Source of the DNA: Methylomonas methanica
GTDB lineage: Bacteria > Pseudomonadota > Gammaproteobacteria > Methylococcales > Methylomonadaceae
Assembly (NCBI GenBank): GCA_001644045.1
Contig: LUUF01000083.1
Location: 105,957-169,956 of the forward strand
DNA: 64,000 nucleotides
Direction: 5' to 3'
Shown here: positions 55,154-62,720 of the stretch, in pieces
How positions within the stretch are numbered: the first letter of the stretch is position 1
Layout of the letters: each line of letters starts with the position of its first letter
Made by a program: the position numbers and the translations under genes
Notes under the pieces: generated by a model
Seen by the model: only the letters and a program-made list of their open reading frames with translations
What the model was told of the DNA's origin: nothing
Databases searched by the model: none

Positions 55154-56417
55154 AGTTTGAATAAATACTATGATAATATGAATCGGTTCAATACAGAATA
55201 ACTCGCTAATATGAGTATAAAATCTCATATTTGATAGGTAATCGAGTAATTTAAGTCAATCGCACCTTTAGACTCTTATACGCCAGCATGTGAAGTTCTT
55301 AGTTCATACCACTTTATCACCTAGATTTTCAGAAAAATTAAACTGATAATACGTGAATAGATCTCAGGTTTCCATTACTATTTTTTCATATCCGCAGTGT
55401 AAAACCATCACCTCATTGAACTCTTTTTCAATTTCAATGGACATTCAATAAAAAATACAATTTTGCAGTTTCTTTGTCGAATTTTCGATGAAGCCCCCTT
55501 TGACTACTAGAAAATTTGCTGTATAGCGCGATACAGTCAAAACAGCTTTTTTCGTAAATTACAATAAATAACGAATTTTATGCGTTTTCATAGCGCTTGC
55601 CCTGAAAAATATAGGAAAAATCTATGCATCCATAGGAAGCTAGTATTTTACAAGCCTATTTATTGAGGAATACTATAAATCGAAGATAAAAAAAATCTAT
55701 AAAAAGGAAAAAACATGAAAGCAACAAAAGCTTATTGTTATGTACTCAACACTCAAAAATGTGGCTATTTTTGAATATCGCTACGAAAATGAACATGTTC
55801 CTTTGGCAGTAGAAAAAATTGGCTGGCAAAATTCGTTTTTATGCTAGTTTGATTATTTGAACTGCAGTAAAAGCTAAATCACCGTATTGCGGAAATTTAC
55901 TTTTCATCCATGAAATATTTAGAAGATTGCTTAAGCTCGCCCGAGTGAACAAGAAACAATTACTCATGCCGTTGAAATTTCCAGCAGAGACGCCCCCTTG
56001 ATTTTAATTGCAAAAGTTGAAGTTTTTGTTTTTTAAATTTATACGACAGATTGACATGTTCTCGCTTTATTTACCCAGAAAGTTAATATGTATTGCCTTC
56101 TTTCAAACATTGATTTTAAAAACTATTCTGATCGAATTTTATTATTAAATACAGTGAACCAAGATAAATTTATTAGCTAATTTATCCTCACAACGAAGAT
56201 CAACAGGTTGGTGAAAAACCATATTTCAGATGCTAATCTTACTTGTTTGGATCAATAGGTAATAGACAAGTAACTTAGTCACCACGAAGTATAATGATGC
56301 TCAAATCCGAAAAAGAGATTTTCACCAACCTGCTAGTGGTTAAGTTATTAACATTTATATTTGTCCAGGCCGAAATAGACGCCTGTTTTAGGTTCTAATT
56401 CAAATGCAGGCTTTATC
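55154..56417. other. Long AT-rich intergenic region with gene debris
   Basis: The 1.26 kb between moeA and the LysR gene have no intact gene. A short frame at 55715-55774 after AAAGGA starts MKATKAYCYVLNTQ and stops after 19 codons, and other short open pieces follow in different frames to about 56035, so a decayed gene is possible. An inverted-repeat unit is present at 56204-56332. Confidence 0.4.
56204..56332. repeat. Second inverted-repeat unit, MITE-like
   Basis: CAGGTTGGTGAAAA at 56204-56217 has its exact complement at 56319-56332, 101 bases apart, just ahead of the LysR gene. The arms differ in sequence from the unit at 53126-53252 but the size is nearly the same (129 against 127 bases). 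A small mobile element or a looped regulatory region is possible. Confidence 0.5.
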
Positions 56418-57365
56418 ATGGAAATGCAGCAAATTCGTTATTTTTTAGCCATTTGCGATAAAGGTAATTTTACACGTGCGGCAGAATCAGCCTATATCTC
56501 GCAACCGTCTTTGACACAAGCAATAAAAAAACTGGAAGATGAATTAGGTGGTGAGTTATTTTTTCGAGATCGTTCTGGTTGCAGTTTGACAGCATTAGGA
56601 CATTTGATCGAACCCAAATTGCGGAACATTCTTCGAGAAAGCCAGTCGATTAAGGCCGATGCTATCCGCTTCACTCGACAAAATACTGTGCCCTTACGGA
56701 TAGGTCTTATGTTGACTATTAGCTCGCAACGATTAAGTCCAATTTTAGCCGATTTTCAACAAGATTTTCCGCTAATAGAAGTAGAATTAATAGTAGATTG
56801 TGAAGCTAATTTGCTGAAACAATTAACACTCGGTAATTTGGATTTGATTATTAGCTCGCCAAACGATTTAACTGACAGTTTTTATCAATTTTTGCCATTG
56901 TATGAAGAACGATATGTGGTGGCTTTTAATGATAAACACCGCTTTAATCAATTTGAGACTATAGATTTAAATGCTATTCAAAGCGAACCGTTTCTAGATA
57001 GATTGAATTGCGAGTTACGTGAAAAATTAAAAAATCTATGTTTAGATAGACAAGTTGATTTACATCCGGCGTATCGCAGTAATAGCGAAGAATGGATACT
57101 CAACATGGTGCAAGCAGGTATAGGTGTAAGCTTGATGCCGGAATTCACTATACCCAAATATATCGGAAATATAAGTTTCCGTTACTTAGTAGATCCAGAA
57201 ATCCATCGTACTATCTATGCTATAACACCTCCACAACTGGCAACTAAAACGGAAATAAAGAATCTGCTGGAAAAATTACGAATGGATTTAATCTCCACCA
57301 TCAAAAACGGGCAAATCAAGAGACGAGGGATTGATAAAAATGATTTTCAAATCCTAACAGATTAA
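56418..57365 (+). CDS. LysR-type transcriptional regulator
   Basis: The 315-residue protein has the LysR winged helix at its N-terminus (MQQIRYFLAICDKGNFTRAA, then SQPSLTQAIKKLE) and a substrate-binding domain from about residue 90 with GIGVSLMPEF. It lies at the end of the AT-rich hydratase/cofactor region and is followed by a strong terminator. It is the only DNA-binding protein in that region and so a candidate regulator of the hydratase-like gene, 8 kb upstream; its effector is unknown. Confidence 0.9.
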   Translation: MEMQQIRYFLAICDKGNFTRAAESAYISQPSLTQAIKKLEDELGGELFFRDRSGCSLTALGHLIEPKLRNILRESQSIKADAIRFTRQNTVPLRIGLMLTISSQRLSPILADFQQDFPLIEVELIVDCEANLLKQLTLGNLDLIISSPNDLTDSFYQFLPLYEERYVVAFNDKHRFNQFETIDLNAIQSEPFLDRLNCELREKLKNLCLDRQVDLHPAYRSNSEEWILNMVQAGIGVSLMPEFTIPKYIGNISFRYLVDPEIHRTIYAITPPQLATKTEIKNLLEKLRMDLISTIKNGQIKRRGIDKNDFQILTD

Positions 57366-57449
57366 ATCGGAACTAATACACAAAATTGTCTATCGAATCA
57401 ACCTTGAAAATTGTAGTTTGGCTAAGGACGATCTGCTGCATTAGTTTTT

Positions 57450-57475
57450 AAGCCTTCTTCTCCTCAAGGCTTTTT
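57450..57475 (+). terminator. Rho-independent terminator between LysR gene and CBASS
   Basis: AAGCCTT at 57450-57456 pairs with AAGGCTT at 57466-57472 around a 9-base loop and is followed by TTTATTT. Preceded by TAGTTTTTA, it can also serve the minus-strand CBASS operon that ends at 57499. Confidence 0.8.
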
Positions 57476-57498
57476 ATTTCCGTGCAAATCAGTACCCC

Positions 57499-58224
57499 CT
57501 AATTGGATAACCATCGAGCATATGCTTGGATATCAATCATTGGAACGGTGCCACTGAACTGTAACTTCGATATCAAATTGAACAAGAATGCTGTAGCAGG
57601 CTTGCTTTCTGTAAAAAATTCGTATTTTAAGTTGCTCTGATCCAAGACAAAATGTCCATGAGCAGCGACGCAACCAAGATTAAGAATATTGTCGGAGTCG
57701 TGTTTATCTAATGCCTCCTTGAGAGACTTACCTAAGGCTGGAGACCAGTCGCTTTCAAACGTTAAAATTCCTCCCAATATTGGAGTTAACGACTTTGCGG
57801 GATAGACACCTCCAGCATATGGGATAGGTAAACTAGTGCGATGTAAACGTCGAACACTTGCTACCTTATTTTGTGCATATTCAATTTGATTAGCATTAAC
57901 TGATTGTTTGGCCTCGAAAATAGCGTAGACACTTTCCGCCGGGATAATTGTTTGTCCTTCGTAATTAAAAATGAAAGGTGAATATTGTCGATCAAATATT
58001 ACTATGTCAATTTGCTCGCTAAAATCGCCTTTACTATCTACTACATGCGCAGTAGTGGCTTGATACCTCTTAGGCAAATATTTTTCAAATAGCTCTAGCC
58101 AAACTTGTTCTGATGCACTGCCTTTGACAACAGAATGGTTAAAGCTTTTTCTTGAAATCTCTAGTCGATTGTGAATATCTTCATGTAAGCTAGCTAGCAA
58201 CTGTGATAACGACCAATCGCTCAT
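57499..58224 (-). CDS. nucC: NucC cyclic-trinucleotide-activated DNase, CBASS effector
   Basis: The 241-residue protein closely follows NucC of E. coli MS115-1 through its whole length, with WSLSQLLASLHEDI at the start and MIDIQAYARWL at the end. The restriction-enzyme-like active site is visible as Asp in QIDIVIFDRQ and Glu-x-Lys in YAIFEAKQ. NucC trimers bind cyclic tri-AMP, join to hexamers and cut DNA without sequence preference, killing the infected cell. It is the last gene of the CBASS operon and overlaps the Cap6 gene by four bases. Confidence 0.94.
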   Translation of the reverse strand: MSDWSLSQLLASLHEDIHNRLEISRKSFNHSVVKGSASEQVWLELFEKYLPKRYQATTAHVVDSKGDFSEQIDIVIFDRQYSPFIFNYEGQTIIPAESVYAIFEAKQSVNANQIEYAQNKVASVRRLHRTSLPIPYAGGVYPAKSLTPILGGILTFESDWSPALGKSLKEALDKHDSDNILNLGCVAAHGHFVLDQSNLKYEFFTESKPATAFLFNLISKLQFSGTVPMIDIQAYARWLSN

Positions 58225-59159
58225 GTGGTCTTCTCCTCAAATGGTGGCGTCGGTTTCATTTGTAGTGCAATTTCTATTGCTCGATTGGCATTCACAGAAT
58301 TAGCTGGATAAGCATCAAGAATAATTGAAGGCAAAAGACGTTGAGTTAAATCAGAGAATGTGAAGCCATAACTGATGGTGTCGCTTGGACCGGTCGCGTT
58401 AATAATCGCTTCAATTTGTGCTTGGTTAAATCCTAGTTCTTCAAAAGGTTTGGCCAGAACAAAGCGCCTCTGTTCGTCACCAGGACGTTCAAAGCTAAGA
58501 ATATCGGCTGCCCGCCTTTTAACAGCCGGGTCTAATGCTCCAAGCCGATTCGTACACATGATAACTGCTGCTGGTAAACGGCCGTTGCCTAACCGGTCTA
58601 TTCCACGAATGAAGGCATTCACTCCTGCTCTGTCTTCATGGTGCATTTGGGCGTTTTCTCGTGATTGAGTGAGTGCGTCTGCTTCGTCGACAAGCAGAAT
58701 AACGGCACCACGCGCCGTGCCGCTTTTAGAGGTAAGTTTTTGTGCTTCTGCGACTGTATAATCAAATGCCGACGACAAGAGTTGAGTCATTTCGCCAACT
58801 CGGCCTTGTCCACGTGTAGATAGGCTCAAAGGAAACAGTGTTATTTCTATCTTCTCTTGGCGGGCAACTGCATCTCCTACGGTTTCCGCGAGTTCGGTTT
58901 TGCCTGAACCAACGTCGCCAGCAAGCACAACTAAGGGCGGCCGTCGCAATACCGTTTCCAATAGGAGTTGTGCACCAGGATGATATTTTTGAGCCCAAGT
59001 CTCCAACCCACTTGGGTTGACTAGTAGCCCAAGGATTTTTGTAAGCCTGCTTTTCTGTTGATCAATCCCGACAAGACGAGAAAATCGCTCTTGAAAGTCA
59101 ATATCCGGATAACTCATGCGGCGTTCGAAAACGTCGTCCATACTAGATCTTCCGTTCAT
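58221..59159 (-). CDS. cap6: TRIP13/Pch2-like AAA+ ATPase Cap6
   Basis: The 312-residue AAA+ protein has Walker A AGDVGSGKTELA (about residue 80), Walker B ILLVDEADAL and sensor 1 IMCTNRLG, with Arg-finger candidates in AVKRRAADIL. In type III CBASS the TRIP13-like ATPase pulls the HORMA protein off the nucleotidyltransferase and so switches signalling off. It overlaps the HORMA gene upstream and the nucC gene downstream by four bases each. Confidence 0.93.
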   Translation of the reverse strand: MNGRSSMDDVFERRMSYPDIDFQERFSRLVGIDQQKSRLTKILGLLVNPSGLETWAQKYHPGAQLLLETVLRRPPLVVLAGDVGSGKTELAETVGDAVARQEKIEITLFPLSLSTRGQGRVGEMTQLLSSAFDYTVAEAQKLTSKSGTARGAVILLVDEADALTQSRENAQMHHEDRAGVNAFIRGIDRLGNGRLPAAVIMCTNRLGALDPAVKRRAADILSFERPGDEQRRFVLAKPFEELGFNQAQIEAIINATGPSDTISYGFTFSDLTQRLLPSIILDAYPANSVNANRAIEIALQMKPTPPFEEKTT

Positions 59160-59674
59160 AGGTAGCTCCGGACACTTGAACGATTTAGGGCGCGTCCACC
59201 AGAGGAATAAATTCGATCATTATCCAGATAACCACTGATACTTGGTTCAGGTGATCCACTACGTTTAAATGGTAACTTTCCTTTAAATGCTTCTTGCTCG
59301 GTGGAAGTTAATTTGAACCATGCAGGGGAATAAATCAGGTAACTAGTAAAGTCCGCACTTGAGATGTTAGCACCAGGTCGAATTTTACCTGGATCATCAT
59401 CGTTGGCTGCCGAGTTAAAAAGTTCATGTGAGGTATAACGAAGGGTAGGCTCAATCCAACTGCCGTTGCGCTGGTAACCATAGGTTACCGCATCCAGATA
59501 ACCTGCTTTCAATAGTTCGATCACCTCAGCTTCATATGCACTTATAGTTTGATCACTAGGTGCTCCGTATAGGCGCTGAATACGTTTCAGGTCCGTAGCA
59601 ACCTTAGCAGCAATATGCTTAGCGTGGGTCAGCGTAAACGTTGTGGATTCAGAAGATGTAAAGCTGTATGACAT
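59156..59674 (-). CDS. cap7: Bacterial HORMA-domain protein Cap7
   Basis: The 172-residue protein matches the bacterial HORMA proteins of type III CBASS, with THAKHIAAKVATDLKRIQRL at the start, WIEPTLRYTSHEL, DDDPGKIRPGANIS and the C-terminal safety-belt region GRALNRSSVRSYL. HORMA proteins sense a peptide, presumably phage-derived, and then activate the nucleotidyltransferase. The gene lies eight bases after cdnC and overlaps cap6. Confidence 0.92.
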   Translation of the reverse strand: MSYSFTSSESTTFTLTHAKHIAAKVATDLKRIQRLYGAPSDQTISAYEAEVIELLKAGYLDAVTYGYQRNGSWIEPTLRYTSHELFNSAANDDDPGKIRPGANISSADFTSYLIYSPAWFKLTSTEQEAFKGKLPFKRSGSPEPSISGYLDNDRIYSSGGRALNRSSVRSYL

Positions 59675-59682
59675 GGGATACC

Positions 59683-60648
59683 TCAGACCTGGAAAGATGG
59701 GCCAAAAACTTTTTGCCAGTAGTAAACCGTCTCCTGCTTCGTTGGAGCGTAGAGCGCAGCATCTATGGCTTCAGAAGCCTCCAGTGCAAGATCAACAATT
59801 TGATCTGCATTCTTGTTTGTATACAATCGGCTAACGTTATTTTCAGCATTTACAGGATCGATTATTCGCACGACATCCGAGCATTTTGGAATCGTTGATA
59901 GCCGGTAGTAATCATCAAAGGCAATGAGTTCTCTAAAGTTACTTTGTGCGATGTATGTAAAAAATTGCTGTAATGCTTCAGGGTAATCAGAAAAGTTCGC
60001 GCCCTGATCACACAATTTTGCCAATATCATCTCAATCATGAACGATTTGAAACGAAAACCTTCATGTTCTTGCTTCATGCGTTGCGCCCAAAATTTGGCA
60101 AGTCGTACAACTTGCGCAAAGTGTTTTTGTTGGCATCGCTTACGTTTGGCAGCGAATTCAAGATGCAAGGGGATGCTGGTTTTCAGAAAGCTACCATCCT
60201 CTTGGCTGACCAGATTTCCATACCAATTAGGGTCACCGTCATAAAGTATCGGTACAACATCTACATCTAAACCCGTACCTCGGAACGATACCGTGACGGA
60301 GTAGGTTTGTGGCTGGACTTGATCGGGACTGAAATTAGGAAATGCTTTACGTAGTCTTTCAGCAAGATAATCCAATAGCTTGGCTATATCGTGGGGAGCA
60401 TCTGCCCCGCTAATGTAGCAGGCGACGTCTATGTCATTAAGGGAGCGAAGTGCTGTTCCTTTAGCCAAGCTACCAGAAAGAAGCATTTTTTTAAGCGTGA
60501 AATCTGGATGTTCGTTGATATAACTTTCTAATTTTTCTCGCAAGCGCCAAACCTGCTCGCGGTACTTAGTCGCTTTATCTTGCGGAAGATTTACCTTGTC
60601 TTCAGCAAAAGAGGCGATTTCCTTGTGGCTTACATGATCTCGGGACAT
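59683..60648 (-). CDS. cdnC: CD-NTase of clade C (cyclic tri-AMP synthase)
   Basis: The 321-residue protein has the polymerase-beta-like active site GSLAKGTALRSLNDIDVACY (about residues 57-76), with a third carboxylate in GLDVDVVPILY. It agrees along its length with CdnC of E. coli MS115-1, ending TKQETVYYWQKVFG. It makes the cyclic trinucleotide that activates NucC once the HORMA protein binds. The ATG follows AGGTGAAAG. It is the first gene of the core operon, whose promoter lies in the 195-base gap upstream. Confidence 0.94.
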   Translation of the reverse strand: MSRDHVSHKEIASFAEDKVNLPQDKATKYREQVWRLREKLESYINEHPDFTLKKMLLSGSLAKGTALRSLNDIDVACYISGADAPHDIAKLLDYLAERLRKAFPNFSPDQVQPQTYSVTVSFRGTGLDVDVVPILYDGDPNWYGNLVSQEDGSFLKTSIPLHLEFAAKRKRCQQKHFAQVVRLAKFWAQRMKQEHEGFRFKSFMIEMILAKLCDQGANFSDYPEALQQFFTYIAQSNFRELIAFDDYYRLSTIPKCSDVVRIIDPVNAENNVSRLYTNKNADQIVDLALEASEAIDAALYAPTKQETVYYWQKVFGPSFQV

Positions 60649-60721
60649 TTTCTTTCACCTCTTATTTTGGAGGGGGTTGAGGGGGACATCTTTTCGCGGA
60701 CAAAGTGGCAAAATGTGTTTG

Positions 60722-60780
60722 TTAGCACTCGTTATGATTGAGTGCTAACAAACTATATAGTGTGTTACTGGTGCAGTCAA
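60722..60780 (-). promoter_or_regulatory. CBASS core promoter with perfect CIRCE operator
   Basis: On the minus strand, TTGACT (complement of 60775-60780) and TATAGT (complement of 60752-60757) are exactly 17 bases apart and point to cdnC. Directly downstream, over the expected start of transcription, lies TTAGCACTC (60722-60730), nine bases, then GAGTGCTAA (60740-60748). This is the full CIRCE consensus, the binding site of the heat-shock repressor HrcA. The leader to the cdnC start is about 75-95 bases. Confidence 0.88.
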
Positions 60781-60843
60781 TCATCTATATATTGTGTTTA
60801 TGGGTTTAAATTGTTAACACAATTGTTTAGGTTAAGAACTAAT

Positions 60844-61140
60844 TCAGTAGCGATGATCTCTAATGAAAGCTTGATACGACTTCGCTCCAAAAAAGATTGC
60901 GAAAGCAGCGATCATCAGAGGCAGCAGGAAATACACCCAGCCAAAGCTTTGAGCTAATGGCCCTAACAGAGTTGATGCCGATGCTTTTGCATATTGGTCA
61001 ACTGCCAAGTTTAAAGCCCAAAACGACACAAACATCAAAACAGTGCTGACAATCGCACCAACCTGCCAAAACATATCGGTTAAATCGTACAGAACATCAA
61101 ACAAGTCTTCCGACATAGATTTTCTTCTTCTACGGCCCAT
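60844..61140 (-). CDS. Small two-helix membrane protein next to CBASS
   Basis: The 98-residue protein begins with a basic MGRRRRKSM and has two hydrophobic helices (about residues 27-45 and 64-87). GGAGG lies five bases before the ATG. No family is recognised. It lies upstream of cdnC on the same strand but behind a different promoter (61421-61449), downstream of the 56-residue gene. It may be an accessory of the CBASS or an unrelated passenger. Confidence 0.6.
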   Translation of the reverse strand: MGRRRRKSMSEDLFDVLYDLTDMFWQVGAIVSTVLMFVSFWALNLAVDQYAKASASTLLGPLAQSFGWVYFLLPLMIAAFAIFFGAKSYQAFIRDHRY

Positions 61141-61210
61141 GTAGCCTCCAATAATTGAGTTATAAAGCGGCTTTATCGCGTCATTTCAACTGTCAAAAGC
61201 CGCAGGTGAA

Positions 61211-61381
61211 TTACTTTTCTTTCGTTACGCCCTTGAATGGCTTGCCGTCGGATTTAACATCCATGAATCGGCCGGTGTTCGTATCACGTTTGACCCAATG
61301 GCCTGAAGGCGTTTGGGTTTGCGAGCGTCCACGCACGGCACCATTGCGATGACCATCGCCTGCGGGTGGATTTGTAGCCAT
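61211..61381 (-). CDS. 56-residue protein, unknown
   Basis: The frame from ATG 61381 to TAA 61211 follows a strong GGAGGTG. It encodes a basic, Gly/Thr-rich protein, MATNPPAGDGHRNGAVRG onwards, with GHWVKRDTNTGRFMDVKSD and the tail KPFKGVTKEK. It has no cysteine or hydrophobic segment and looks partly unfolded. Small proteins ending with this TGRFMDxK-type block are common in mobile regions of proteobacteria, without known function. It is first in a two-gene unit with the membrane protein. Confidence 0.65.
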   Translation of the reverse strand: MATNPPAGDGHRNGAVRGRSQTQTPSGHWVKRDTNTGRFMDVKSDGKPFKGVTKEK

Positions 61382-61405
61382 ATCACCTCCTATGGGTTAT
61401 AAAAA

Positions 61406-61465
61406 ATGATCTACATGGAAATAATACATAATCAAAAAGATCATGTCAATTATTCAAAAAATTGA
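61406..61465 (-). promoter_or_regulatory. Promoter and operators in the CapW divergent region
   Basis: On the minus strand TTGACA (complement of 61444-61449) and TATTAT (complement of 61421-61426) are 17 bases apart and drive the two small genes. Two inverted repeats overlap it: TCAATT-N8-AATTGA at 61446-61465 across the -35 box, and ATGATCT (61406-61412) with AGATCAT (61438-61444) around the -10 box. They are candidate sites for the divergently encoded WYL regulator. Confidence 0.7.
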
Positions 61466-61497
61466 TTCTCGCGCCAAAGTCTTTAGAATGCAGCCCC

Positions 61498-62403
61498 ATG
61501 AATAGCGAAACACAACCAGAATCAATCCAAAAAACACTGAACCACGCCCAGCGTGAACGACTTCTCTTTATAGAGTTTCGGCTGTATTTTCTTGGGGATA
61601 TTAGGCGCCAAGACTTAATGCAGCGATTCGGCATAGCGCCTGCTGTTGCCACACGTGATTTTGCGCAGTACCGAGAGCTGTTCCCGAATAACATCAGTTT
61701 TGATAACAAGTCAAAAACCTATGTGATCGGACCTGCATTTTCTCCGGCATTCCAGCACTCGGCGGAACGCGTATTGACAGCGCTATCACGCGGATTCGGA
61801 GACGGCATTGGAGGCAGTGGCGAGCCATTGCTGACGTGCGAATTACCAAAAATACTTAACCACCCCTCCATCTCGATACTGGCACCGATTACTCGGGCAA
61901 TACATCTTCAAAAAATCGTCAGCATCGATTACACCTCGCATAGCAGCGGATTTTCGACTCGCGAAATCGCACCGTTTGCGTTGGTCAATGATGGCTTGCG
62001 TTGGCACGTCCGTACATATGATCGTAAAAGATCTAAATTTCTGGACTTAGTTATTACTCGGATACCCAGAAGCCAACTGATTGAAGACGGACAGGTTTTG
62101 CCTCACGAACTGCCCAGTGCAGACATCCAATGGAACAGGATCGTGGAATTGGATCTAGTGCCACATCCCAATCAAGAACATCCTGAGATCATCGAAAACG
62201 ATTATGGTATGACTGCTGGAGTAATGCATCTGAAGCTCAGAGCAGCCGTTGCCGGTTACGTATTGCGACAATGGATTGTGGATTGCTCTGCCGACCATAA
62301 GTTAGGCGGAAAAGAATATCGATTGTGGTTGAAAAATCATTTGGCAATTTACGGAGTATCCAGTGCGGATTTAGCTCCCGGCTATCAGGCTCCGAGCAAT
62401 TAG
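61498..62403 (+). CDS. capW: CapW-like WYL-domain regulator of CBASS
   Basis: The 301-residue protein has an N-terminal winged helix (LLFIEFRLYFLGDIRRQDLM, then FGIAPAVATRDF), a WYL domain (KIVSIDYTSHSSGFSTREIAP, then LRWHVRTYDR) and the WYL C-terminal extension. CapW proteins repress CBASS operons and are encoded divergently next to them, as here. The ATG at 61498 (MNSETQPES) is preferred to the frame start at 61462, which would lie over the operator. It could respond to nucleic acids made during infection, as proposed for the family. Confidence 0.85.
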   Translation: MNSETQPESIQKTLNHAQRERLLFIEFRLYFLGDIRRQDLMQRFGIAPAVATRDFAQYRELFPNNISFDNKSKTYVIGPAFSPAFQHSAERVLTALSRGFGDGIGGSGEPLLTCELPKILNHPSISILAPITRAIHLQKIVSIDYTSHSSGFSTREIAPFALVNDGLRWHVRTYDRKRSKFLDLVITRIPRSQLIEDGQVLPHELPSADIQWNRIVELDLVPHPNQEHPEIIENDYGMTAGVMHLKLRAAVAGYVLRQWIVDCSADHKLGGKEYRLWLKNHLAIYGVSSADLAPGYQAPSN

Positions 62404-62462
62404 AGCATTTTAGTAAAAACTATTAGAGTGTAACTTCTTGACCACTCATTTGAGATTCTACT

Positions 62463-62660
62463 AGCTTGCGAAAGCTGAGGTTACCAGAGGCGCTGCGGAA
62501 ACATTTGTATGAGGACTTGGCCTCATTGCAACGCGATTTGGACAACTGGCTCGATGAATTAAATACTCATCGAACCCATCAGGGCAAGATGTGCTGTGGA
62601 CGAACAGCAATGGTCACGTTAGTCGATAGTAAACGGGGCTGGAAAGCGAAAAACTTCTAG
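62463..62660 (+). pseudogene. IS481-type transposase C-terminal remnant
   Basis: The frame encodes LYEDLASLQRDLDNWLDELN, then THRTHQGKMCCGRTAMVTL and the end WKAKNF. The block NxxRTHQGKMCCGRTP is typical of the C-terminus of IS481-family integrase-type transposases. Only the last 60 or so residues remain; the catalytic DDE residues are missing. Confidence 0.8.
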
Positions 62661-62669
62661 GCTGAATTT

Positions 62670-62701
62670 AATCTGACAGACACTTCTGCAACTGTCAGAT
62701 T
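62670..62701. repeat. Perfect 10-bp hairpin at the IS remnant end
   Basis: AATCTGACAG at 62670-62679 and its complement at 62692-62701 enclose 12 bases and lie right after the remnant stop codon. The second arm with its continuation TAAGTTTGAA resembles the ends of IS481-type elements (CTGTCAGAT...). It can also act as a terminator between the remnant and the convergent AAA+ gene. Confidence 0.6.
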
Positions 62702-62720
62702 AAGTTTGAAGTTCTACAAT

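Noticed and set aside
61155..61352. 65-residue plus-strand frame in the CBASS leader
   Set aside because: It is antisense to the better supported 56-residue gene at 61211-61381, which has a strong GGAGGTG site.
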